Source: Panagrolaimus kolymaensis (taxonomy: Eukaryota; Nematoda; Chromadorea; Rhabditida; Panagrolaimidae). Taken from it: a stretch of DNA of 64,000 bases. Below the pieces are notes generated by a model. It worked only from the letters and a program-made list of their open reading frames with translations, did not search any database and was not told the origin of the DNA. The stretch covers positions 3,038,001 through 3,102,000 of the forward strand of contig JAJQJQ010000013.1 of NCBI GenBank assembly GCA_028622995.1. Direction: 5' to 3'. How positions within the stretch are numbered: position 1 is the stretch's first letter; every line of letters begins with the position of its first letter. Both the position numbers and the translations under genes were made by a program. Shown piece by piece: positions 11,570 to 21,303 of the stretch.

Positions 11570-13910
11570 ATGATTTCATTTATTTTATTTACACTTTTAT
11601 TTGGATATTATTCTTTTGCTGAAAATATTTTAACTTGTGAATTTGGAGGAGAGTGTTTGCCATTTTTCCACCTTAATTCTACCTGTAAATCTTTCGAATT
11701 TTTTTATGTTTAAAAATTTTCATTGCAATATTTTCAGTTTTCGAAACTCTTGAAACCAAAAATTGCACTGATATGTGTGTATATTTTCAATGCATAATTG
11801 ATGATGGAAAAGTTATGAGAGGTTCAGGATGTTATGACGATTTCACAAATGTCTGTAAATTTATTGATCCCCTGAGCAAAGTGGATATTTATGAGGCTAT
11901 CAAAAAAGATGATTTAGAAATAACATTTGAAAGTAAAATCAACTTTTTGAGAATGGACAATACTGCTTTTATAAATGAAGAAAAATTTAGTTTTGCCGCG
12001 TGTCATTATGATAATTGCTCAATAATAGAATTTGAAAAAGAAGTAAGCTAAAATTTTTTTACATCGTTTCCAAGCTCTAATTTTTTTGAGGAAAATATTT
12101 TTTTGGAATTTAAAATTTTTTAAATTTTTGTTAGAAATTTTTTTGCGAAGAATTTTTAAAAACAAAATCAAAAAAATTATAATTTTCATGGGTTTTTTTT
12201 GGGTAACGAGGCGAAAACTTTCATAAGCTTAAGAAATATTTAAAAAAATTATATCTATTGCCACAAATCATAAATTGAGATATCATTCATTAGTTTACTG
12301 AAAAAATAAATATTAATAATTTAAATTTTACAAAGAATTTTACTCCAACCACGAAAGTTTATTTTTCTATTTTTAATACTTCACAAATTTTTAGTTGGAT
12401 TTGGAGCCTTTAAAACTTGGTGAAAATCAAAATACTACTTTCTCTGGAACCTGTGATTTTGATGATACACCTAAACTCAGTTTGGCTTCAGTCACTTGCA
12501 ACCATGGAGGCACGTGTATGCCTTTCATGGAATTTAAAATTGCCAAAGAACGCGATGAACGTCAGTTTTTTTAAAAATATTTTATTGTACATTTTTAAAT
12601 TCAAAAAATTTGACTTTTTTATTTAAGCAATAATTTTCAACTTGACTTCCAAAAAATGTAATGCTTGCGTTCAATTTAAATGCGTCGTGGATAATGAAAA
12701 AGTTATGATTGGTTATGGATGTCCTGAAGATTTTGAAAATGTTTGCAAACATTTATTATTGAATGTTAAAACAAGAATTCAAAAAAATATAAAAGATTAT
12801 TTTCATTATAGTCGAAGCCTCATTTTTTTGTCCTGCAGTGATGTTGATAATTGTGCTTTAAATGGAGTTGAAAAATATGTAAGTTTTTTTGGCGAAAATA
12901 AAATTCACCATCAAATTAAGAAAGTTTCAAGACTTTGCTCAGAAAAACTTTTAAGGAGCAAAGTTGAGTTTAAAAAACTTTTATTAAACTAAATTCCTCC
13001 ATCCAAAAAAGCTAAGAATTTTTTATGAAAAAATGAGAAAATTTATAAACGCAACTTTTGCAACTTTTTAAACACTACTTTTTTATTTTTTTAGAAATCA
13101 GATTATTCAAATTTTGTAAAATTTGGTGATTATGATGACCTTAGCTACTCCAATAGCTGCAGTTACGATGCTTCTCCTAAACCTTTGTTGAAAAAAGTTT
13201 ATTGTGAAATGGGAGGAATTTGTTTAAGCAGTGAACAACATTTACGAAACCAAAGTAATTTAACGTCAAAATTTTGTGCAAAGGACACTTTGCATAATTT
13301 GTTCCTTGGCGCCAAGGAACAAATTATGCAAAGTCTAGCGCACCCAAAATTTTTTTTAACTTATTAATATCCAAATTTTTTTTTCAGATGTGGACACCAC
13401 AAAATTCACTCAAGCATGGGATTGTCCAGCATGCGTATATTTTCAATGTTATATTAATGAAACATTTGTTAAAACTGGATATGGATGCGCTGAAGATTTC
13501 GAACGATTGTGTCCCCATGCAAATTTAAGCAAGGAATATAAAAATATAATCAAACCTCAAATAAAAGATGTTTTTGTAACCAATCCCAATTATGTCCTAT
13601 TTGGTTGCAGTGATTCAGAAAATTGTGCAGAAAAAATTGCAATCAAATATGTTTTTGCAAATCTTAATGAAATGCCATATTTTAAAAAGCGTGAAGGTCG
13701 ATGCGTTTATGTAAGATATTTTTTATTGATTAGAAAATCTTTTTTTTATAATAAAATAAATTTATTTTTTTCCAGGAAGAAAAAGAAAATGATGTAATTG
13801 AAACCGAATATCCAATCTTTTTTATTTGTTTTGTAATTTTTTGTTTTTTATTAATCCTACTTTTTTTATTTATTTGTAAAAAGCAGTTGTTAATCATTAA
13901 AAATAAATAA
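11570..13910 (+). CDS. type I membrane protein with three Cys-rich repeats
   Basis: Seven exons, 11570-11684, 11738-12042, 12395-12560, 12628-12878, 13095-13254, 13388-13710 and 13776-13910, join in phase to give 484 residues. A signal peptide (MISFILFTLLFGYYSFA) comes first. Three copies follow of a module with the pattern C-x2-C-x4-C, then G-x-G-C, then C-x4-5-[DN]-C. Each copy is preceded by a shorter segment with a GG-[TI]-C motif. The last exon encodes a transmembrane helix and a short basic tail. It is probably a disulfide-rich ectodomain on the cell surface. I do not recognise the family; nematode ET-module-like proteins are a loose comparison only. The intron at 13255-13387 contains a perfect palindrome. 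Confidence 0.75.
13287..13334. repeat. perfect 48-bp palindrome in an intron
   Basis: A 24-bp arm ending TTCCTTGGC is followed at once by its exact reverse complement, with no loop, inside the 133-nt intron between exons 5 and 6 of the Cys-rich gene. Such a sequence forms a hairpin in RNA or a cruciform in DNA. Confidence 0.9.
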
Positions 13911-14085
13911 AACCTATTTCTAAAAAAAATTGCAAATCCCAAGTTGCAATATTAAAATTTATTTCTTCAAAAAATTTTAATAAAATAAGAAAATAAAATA
14001 ACAATGAAGCAATGCACATAAAATTATTTCCCGAAAATGTTTTTATTACAATAGGTATTAAAATTAAAAAGTGTTTTTTACTTTA

Positions 14086-14275
14086 TTATTTACCATAAAG
14101 AATATTCCTCATCCACCAATTATTTTCATTATAATTGTATGTTCGAGTACCACACGTTGAAGTGCATTGTCCATTAATGCAATCTGTAGTTTGAAGGCAA
14201 AAGCCTGAATTTCGAATGAATCTTCTTACATTCTTAATTAGTTTTTGATCATTTTTCTGATACTGATTTTTTATT
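14086..14275 (-). pseudogene. orphan C-terminal Cys-rich exon
   Basis: On the minus strand an open frame runs from a TTATAG acceptor (exon start 14275) to TAA at 14086-14088. It encodes about 63 residues with GFCLQTTDCINGQCTSTCG. The four-Cys cluster and a clean acceptor suggest the last exon of a secreted Cys-rich protein. However, the DNA upstream on that strand is the zinc-finger gene in the opposite sense, and no 5' exon is visible. It is probably a remnant cut off by rearrangement; an unseen distant 5' exon is the alternative. Confidence 0.4.
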
Positions 14276-14300
14276 CTATAATGATAAATGTTTAAAACTT

Positions 14301-16074
14301 ATGGTTTATAATTTGGCTGATAAAAATTTATGTTGGACTTATAGATATACGTCTCAAGCAAATGCGTTTTATTGTTTGAGATGTAAAAAAAATCGAGCTA
14401 GCGCAAAAGTCTTGATTGATGCTGATGGAGATGGAAAAGAATATTTACGCCTTGGTCCTACTGCTCATGAATGTCAAGCTATCAAATATTCAAATTTTGT
14501 AAAACAAAAAATAACTATTCTAGATAAAAGTGGAATAAATTTGAAAGAAATTCAAAAGAAAAATATTGAAAAAGATGAAAAAATTGTGAAAGCTAGCGGA
14601 TTTGAACTTCGCCCAAATAAATCATATATTCCAAATGTTATTCTTTTAACTTATATTCCAGAAAATTCTGAGCTTTGCTATAAATATAGTTACATTAGCC
14701 ATAGCAAAATATATCAATGCTTAAAATGTAAACATAAAGAAAAATTAGTTGTAACAGCTAAACTTTTGGAAGAAAAAAATGAAAATGGCGAAAAATATAT
14801 CAAACTCGGAAAAAATTTTCATGCTTGCGAACCATCTCCCTATAGAAAATTATTGCATTCCCCGAATTTTGTTATTTTTAACAAAACTTTTCAAACTTCA
14901 GCAAAAAAATTAATTATTTTTGCAAACTCTGAGCGAAGTTTATGTTACCAATATTCTTATCTTCCCGATACAAAAAGATATATTTGTCATACCTGTTCCT
15001 ATCATAAAATGTGTGTATGGGCGAGAGTATATAAAATTTCTGATGGTGAAGAAGAAGTTGTTGAAATTAATGGTCCTGAATAGTTTTAAATTACCGACCG
15101 ACCGACAAAAAAGTCGGTAAATTCAAAAAATTGTCGGTATGGAAATTGCTCTCGGTCGGTAAAGTCGGTAATTTGTCGGTATAAAAATATGGTCGGTCGG
15201 TAAATCGGTCAGTAATAAATCGGTATAAAAAAATTTTTCGAGTCAGAAAATCAACAAAACTTTCACTTTTTAGTCAAAAATACATTTTTTTTAATGCTAA
15301 AGTGATAATAACATCAAAAAATTAGTATTTCTATTAACTTTTTAAGATAAATGAATCATGATAAGAACTTGAGAAAAAAATGTCGGTATAAAATTTTGTC
15401 GGTCGGTAAAGTCGGTAAAATGTCGGTATAAAAAAACGGTCGGTCGGTAAATCGGCCGGTAAAAAGTCGGTCGATAAGTCGGTAATTACCGACTTTTCGG
15501 TCGGTAATTTAACACTAGTCCTGAACATGTATGTGCTCCAAGAAAATTTGATGAGAATAATTATGATTTAAAGCCAATTTCAATGATTACTTCCACAAAT
15601 TTTTTGCTTCAATATAATACCAGAAATGAAAGAAATGGAAAGTTATTTTTATTTAATTCAAATGAAGATAAAAAATTTGCATATGATTTCTATTTAAAAA
15701 AAGACGTGTATGTTTGTCTTGGATGTCAAGGACTTGGAAAATGGTGGGCATTAAAGTTGAAAATCGATGAAAATGGAAAACAATATGTAGAATACAAGGA
15801 TCAAGCACATGTTTGTAAAATGCGTGATTTTTCAAAAATGGGAAGATATTTCGACGCAAACGATTTCCAAATACATAAAATTAATAATGGACTAAAAACC
15901 ATCGTAGTTACATATCCAAAAGGAACAAAATATACTTTTGAATATGAAACTGAAACAAACACATATTTTTGTGAGGGATGCAAACTTCGTGAAAGATATA
16001 TTACTGCAACCATTTGCAAAAATGAAAATGGGAAAGAATGTGTGATTATTAACGAACACCATACTTGTGGATGA
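14301..16074 (+). pseudogene. multi-repeat CxxC...HxC zinc-finger-like gene, broken by a transposon
   Basis: Two open stretches, 14301-15080 and 15526-16074, are in the same frame once the element at 15081-15517 and one copy of its 8-bp duplication are removed. The original product would be about 442 residues. It has five repeats of about 90 residues, each with a Tyr-rich start, C-x2-C and a distal H-x-C. This C2HC spacing resembles FLYWCH/MULE-type zinc fingers, so nucleic-acid binding is a fair guess but not proven. With the element in place, its first three bases (TAG) end translation after 260 residues, so repeats 4 and 5 are lost unless the insertion is spliced out. No flanking GT-AG pair that would do this cleanly was seen. 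Confidence 0.75.
15081..15517. mobile_element. hAT-like non-autonomous element, copy B, inside a coding exon
   Basis: A 437-bp insertion with TIRs near TAGTGTTAAATTACCGACCG (one mismatch on the left). It is flanked by a perfect 8-bp duplication, GTCCTGAA, at 15073-15080 and 15518-15525. The interior is made of repeated GTCGGTATAAAA and CGGTCGGTAA words and encodes nothing. The perfect duplication and good TIRs point to fairly recent movement by a hAT transposase encoded elsewhere. Confidence 0.93.
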
Positions 16075-17552
16075 TAATTTTATAAATTATGGCAATATTT
16101 GATAACGATATGTAAAATATTTTTTTTACTTTTTTCCATTTTCTTGTTTCAAATAAATTTTTTCATTTGTCTTAATAATTCTTCACCAAAAAAGTAATAA
16201 TAGACAAAACTTGCAAAAAATAATAGACTTTTTTATGTTGTTGATATACAAAGTTTTAAAATTATGTAATATTCAACCATACTCGGCAGCAGCCAGCCGT
16301 TGGATTGGGTAGGGTGTGCATCCAAACTGCAACTATTAGTCATAATCATTTTATTCATCATCCAAACTAATTTTAAAAATGCCGGGTGTGAATAATCGTT
16401 TGAATTTCGAAAGACCCGAAAAGTTGTTTATTTTTTTTGTGACTAAAAAATGAAAAAAAGGTTTGTTAATGGCTTGTGCGCCATTGCGAATATTTTTAGT
16501 CAACAATTTTGAAAGAAATGAAAATAAAGTAAAGGTCTAAGAAAGTGGCTTTTTACAATCGCAAACGGAAGAGATAAAAAGACAGAACAAAATCAAGTGG
16601 CCTAGAACAAAAAAGGATATGCAAATATTAAAGAAAAAAGAAAGACATCTATTAAACAAATTTATAAATAAAATAAACTACACTACACCGAAGTAGTCTG
16701 TAGACGCATGTAAACATAATTCAAAAAATTGACCATAAAAAAGCCTGTACAATAAATGGCTTTTGTTTTGTGTGTTTTTCAAGTTGCAAAAAAATCTTAA
16801 ACTTTTGTTATCCCATTTTTGCCATTTAAAAAAATTGCAAATCTTGAAGAAAGAAAGCTTCTAAAAATTAAGTTGAATTTTGTAGTTTCAGACACTTATG
16901 TTCAGCATTCGCCCTATTGGATTTTGAAATAATTTACTAAAAGATTTGTTTTGTAAAAAAAATCTAAAACATTTGTTATCCCATTTTTGATACTTTTTCG
17001 GTGTTCTTTGCAAAAAATTTACAAAAAAAAGCTGTGGTTTGCTTTAAATTTTTTCGTACCAAAGGGTTTTATATTTCCTCGATCTTTATATATCAAAAGG
17101 TTTATCCTTGCCACTCATGGCTTTTGCTTCGTTATTTAATGAACTCCAAAAACCTTTTGAACATTTGGATTCAAGCCTTATTTTCTTTGTTAGTATTATT
17201 ATACCAGCTATAAAAAAGTGGACTACAAAAAAAAGTGAACAACATTTTTTTCGTTTCATTCATTTCTTTTTACAGTTTTGATTCTGGAATATATGTATTT
17301 TTTGTTATTTTGCAATTTAGTTTTTAAACCGATTATGAATAAATAAATATAGGTGTACATTTGGACTATGATTCGGAAAACATAATTCCCATTCATTTTT
17401 TTGTGATTTTTTGAATTAAATTCCAATTGTATATGCATTTTGGACGATAGAATTAAAAAAATTTAAATTAACATTGCATAATTTAAAAAGTGTTAACAAT
17501 ATAAAAGAAAGTAAAGAACATCAAACCCACACATTCGAGAGTGAATCTCATT
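16075..17552. other. intergenic with two dispersed repeats
   Basis: No exon is recognised in this 1.5-kb stretch. Roughly 16278-16780 is a diverged direct copy of about 26137-26630, sharing blocks such as TAGGGTGTGCATCCAAACTG and GACCATAAA. About 16794-16925 resembles 30175-30290, sharing TTGCAAATCTTGAAGAAAGA. The final 200 bases are the likely promoter and 5'UTR of the CAP gene. Confidence 0.6.
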
Positions 17553-19894
17553 ATGCCTAATATTGGCGTTCTTGTTTTTATTTGTGCTTTATTTACTTCT
17601 TCATCCGTTTTTGGAGCTGAAGATTGTTCTTTATGGCCAAACTTAACTGCACCGATATTTCCTACAACTATGACCCCTCAATTTTGTGATGGAATTGATA
17701 CTGGATCAACCTGGGGTGATTATGAACGAAATATGACTTTATATTCTCACAATTATTATAGAGCTCAATTAGCTCATGGTTGTTCACAAATGCCTAACAA
17801 CAGTTCTGCACCACCTGGAAGAGATATAAGAAAGATGGTAAGTTGAGATCTCATAAAACAAAAGATAATTAAAATCATCAATTAAAGGTATATAATTGCT
17901 CCTTAGAAATAGCATCTAAAGCATGGGGTGATAAATGCCTTTGGGGACAACATTCTCCTCCAGCTGGACAACATGGACTAGGTGAAAATATGTGTTTGAC
18001 TACAGGTCGATCAGATACCCCAGATCGTACAAGTCAGTTGATTGACTTATTTTTTTCTTTGAATGTATAAAAACTTTTTTTTTATTTTAAGCATATACAT
18101 TTTTTGCTGGACCGCAAATGTGGTGGCAAGAATTAATTCTTTACGGCGGCATCACCTCTACCAACACCACTCCTAAAGTATTTGCTCAAATAGGGCATTG
18201 GGGTCAAATGGCTTGGAATACGATATCCAGCGTTGGATGTTCAGTAAGTAAATGCCCAAATGGAACAAATTGGATGTATATAGGTGTTTGTCAATATTGG
18301 CGAACAGGCGGTAAAAATATGTATGACATTGGAAACCATTGCCAAAAAAATGATGATTGCACTGTATCTTTATGGCGGACATGCGACATCGAATTGGGTT
18401 TATGTAAACCTTCTCCACCTGAAAATGAACCCATTTTTCCATGTAATGGAGAAAATACAGGTGTTCAATTTCAAGATAATATGAGAAAGTATGCAGAAAA
18501 CAGAATTAATGAATTACGATCGGAATTAGCTAATGGTAAAGCTGTTAAAAGTGATGGGACTTTTGCACCTAAAGCTGTAAATATGCCTAAAGTTGTAAGT
18601 TGATTTGCATAAAGATGGAAATTTTATACTTAAATTGTCACAAATTTGACAAAATAGTCCAAGAAAACGAGCAAAGTTGTGGTAAAGGAAATTTTCGATT
18701 TGTGGGAAAAAATTTTAAAATGCTATTAGCTTTCATGGTGAAGCTATTTATTATAAACAAATTTTAGATCTACAACTGCACTTTGGAAAAAATTGCTCAA
18801 AATAGAAGTGAAAGCTGTCCAGCATTGACTTCACTTCTAACTTCAAATGATGAAACTGTTTTTCAAGAACTCAATCGTGATAGAGATGAATTTCCTGGTT
18901 TGTCTTTCCTTGACTACCTAAATTTTAGCAATTGATTCGATAAATTTAAGAAAAATACATTCAACTTGCTTTTGATAAATGGTGGTCGGAAATTCAAACC
19001 AACAATGCAAGCATAAATATTACTTCTGCATCAACAAAATATAGTTCATTTAATTATCGAAATTGGGCTCAACTTGCTTCATCCAAAACTGTTTCCATTG
19101 GATGTGGGTATTCCGTTTGCATGAATAGATATGATCAATCCATGCATACAGTGGTTTGTAAATATTATCAAAATGTTACAAGAAATGCGGAATTATACAC
19201 AGTTGGAAATCCATGTGTTCAAGATTCTGAATGTACTCTTCCTGGTTATGGATTTTGTGATGTATCTCAGGGACTTTGTAGTTCTACAGAAGTATTGCCA
19301 GAAGCTCCAACAACAACAACGACAACAACTTTGAAGCCTGAAACTACCACAACAAATAAAGTACCTGAGGCAACAACTATTTTACCAACGGAAAAAACTA
19401 CCGAAATTGATAATAACGACAAATCAACAACTTCGCAACCCGCAAATGGAGAAACTACAACAACAGTAAAACCAGAAGCCATAACATCTTCCCAATCACC
19501 TGTGACCTCAACAAGTTGCCCCGAAAGTACGCCAGGTACTCCATCACCTTGTCAACTTCCTGAAGAAACCACAAAACCTCCACCTTTTAATGTTACAACA
19601 ACAACGACTCAATTATGGGAAACCACTGTAATTGATTTCCCTCCATGTTCGGAAGGGGGGCTTTGGTCAGAATGGAGTGCACCAACATGCAACGAAACAT
19701 GCGGATTATGCGGTTTTGAAACTCAAACTAGAGAATGTATTTCCGAACAATATGCTTGTCCATGCACCGGCGAAGCAATAAAATATGGAGCCCGATGCAA
19801 TGATACTTTATGCAAATTCCCCAAAACATCTTGCTGTAGTCCTTATGCCAAAGTAGCAAATGTTGGTGGAACAATTAAATGTATTTTGGTTTAA
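17553..19894 (+). CDS. double-CAP (SCP/TAPS) secreted protein with TSP1-like tail
   Basis: Five exons, 17553-17837, 17888-18032, 18092-18594, 18768-18897 and 18951-19894, encode 668 residues. The start is ATG 17553, which opens a good signal peptide (MPNIGVLVFICALFTSSSVFG). CAP domain 1 shows VYNCSLEIASKAW, HSPPAG, GENM and GHWGQMAWNTISSVGC. CAP domain 2 shows IYNCTLEKIAQNRSESC, WAQLASSKTVSIGCG and VVCKYYQ. Each is followed by a CAP hinge-like Cys segment. A Thr/Glu-rich linker of roughly 110 residues leads to a C-terminal Cys-rich domain with SEGGLWSEWSAPTC and TCGLCGFETQTREC, which looks like a thrombospondin type 1 repeat. Two-domain CAP proteins are typical of secreted nematode proteins; the mucin linker plus TSP1-like end is unusual. 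Confidence 0.9.
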
Positions 19895-20056
19895 AGTATA
19901 AACTTTATGAAAATGCATAATTATTTTAAAAAATATTTATTATAAGTTAAATAAAGAGAAGAAATGTTAAAAAAAAATAAAAAAATTGATTCAGAAAATT
20001 ATTGACAAACTCAATATTACTTTTGCTTTGAGTTTTAAAGCCAAAAAGGATAATTA

Positions 20057-20130
20057 ATTTAAATGAAAATGAAATATTTGCATATGATTTCTATTTATAG
20101 TGAGAAGTGTATGTATGCTAAAAAGGTTCA
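20057..20130 (+). pseudogene. decayed fragment of the zinc-finger-like gene
   Basis: About 70 bp match 15655-15728, within the fourth repeat of the gene at 14301-16074. They share TTGCATATGATTTCTATTT exactly, and the flanks are similar (AATGAA..., GTGTATGT). The fragment has lost the frame and carries a stop. It shows that this gene family has been copied and lost locally. Confidence 0.65.
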
Positions 20131-20280
20131 TATTTTTTTTTATTATTTAGTAAGTAGTCATGAATTTCATTAATAAATGGTTACGAATATATTGGGAACG
20201 AAATTTCGAGCTTTTGGATTGAATTGCTTATATGAGGATCAGGTTTAATAAAAAAAATTATTTTTGCTTTCTCCTTTGAG

Positions 20281-20861
20281 ACTTTGCTATTCTGGAATAT
20301 GCTGTCACTAAGTTTGATGCTGAATTAAAAAATATATCTCGTTAATAACTTATTTGTGTCTTGTGTGCTCGTATTTTTTCTCTCTCTTGATTACGTCATA
20401 CCAGCTTTTTTTAAAATTTGTAATTTATAAATAAAATATTAAAAGCTTTACAGTTAGTTTTATTTGCATTAATAGGTTAAAAAAACTTTTTTAATAAACA
20501 AAAAACTAGAAATAAGTAATGTAAAAAAGATCGATGTTTAACACTTTCTGAAGGTTTAATTTAGTGAAGGCCAAATAAAATATTTTTAAAAATGCCAATT
20601 CGAAAAGTGGAGTTCCAGTGTTTTACTAGTCTGATTTGATACTTTCCTTTTCTTGAATATGTTGTCACTAAGTTAGATGCTTAATTAAAAAATATAAATA
20701 AACTTTATTCCTTAAAAATGATTTGAAGTCCAAAATCTACGGGTTTAAAATTTATTGCTTGATTTTTACATTTATTTTTGTTTTTGCTATTCTGCTTTGA
20801 GATTATGTAATTCTGGAATATGGTGTCACTAAGTTAGATGCTGAATTAAAAAATATAAATT
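20281..20861. repeat. three spaced copies of a ~60-bp repeat
   Basis: The core GTCACTAAGTTAGATGC occurs at 20304-20320 (one mismatch), 20664-20680 and 20825-20841. Each copy is preceded by a TTCTGGAATATG-like word and followed by TGAATTAAAAAATATA. All are in the same orientation with uneven spacing, so this is a dispersed rather than a strict tandem repeat. Confidence 0.75.
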
Positions 20862-21303
20862 AACATTCTTCGATAAAAAAGGTTTGAAATCAAAAATCAA
20901 CTTTTGTTAATTTAAATTTTTTTTTTTATGTTATGGTTTATATAAAATTTTAAAATTTTTATTGATCTAATATATCTTATCTTAACATTATTTTTTTTAG
21001 AACCCTTACATTAAGTGAGGGTACTTGTTTTCTTTAACTCGTTATTTATTGTAAGTTTCAAATTTGAATGATTTAATTCGATTTTTGAAAGAGACAAAGA
21101 AATTTAAAATTTTTGAAAAAACTTTGACAATTAAAGTAAAGTAGCTCCAAAGTGAGATATATATTTTTTTTAGAATATCTTTTAAAAGGATTTATGTTCA
21201 AAATTCTTAGTTGTTTATTTATTTCTTTTTTAAAAATTAGTTTAATTAATATAATATTTTTATATATTTAATTTTAGTTATTCAATATAAATATTATGTT
21301 TGT

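Larger units (their letters stand above)
19895..21303. other. intergenic with short repeats and a gene fragment
   Basis: No intact gene is seen in these 1.4 kb between the converging CAP and Hsp70-like genes. The stretch holds the zinc-finger gene fragment at 20057-20130 and a three-copy 60-bp repeat, both annotated separately. Confidence 0.55.

Noticed and set aside
17001..17213. 70-residue plus-strand frame before the CAP gene
   Set aside because: No domain and no splice continuity to the CAP gene, whose signal peptide starts at 17553.
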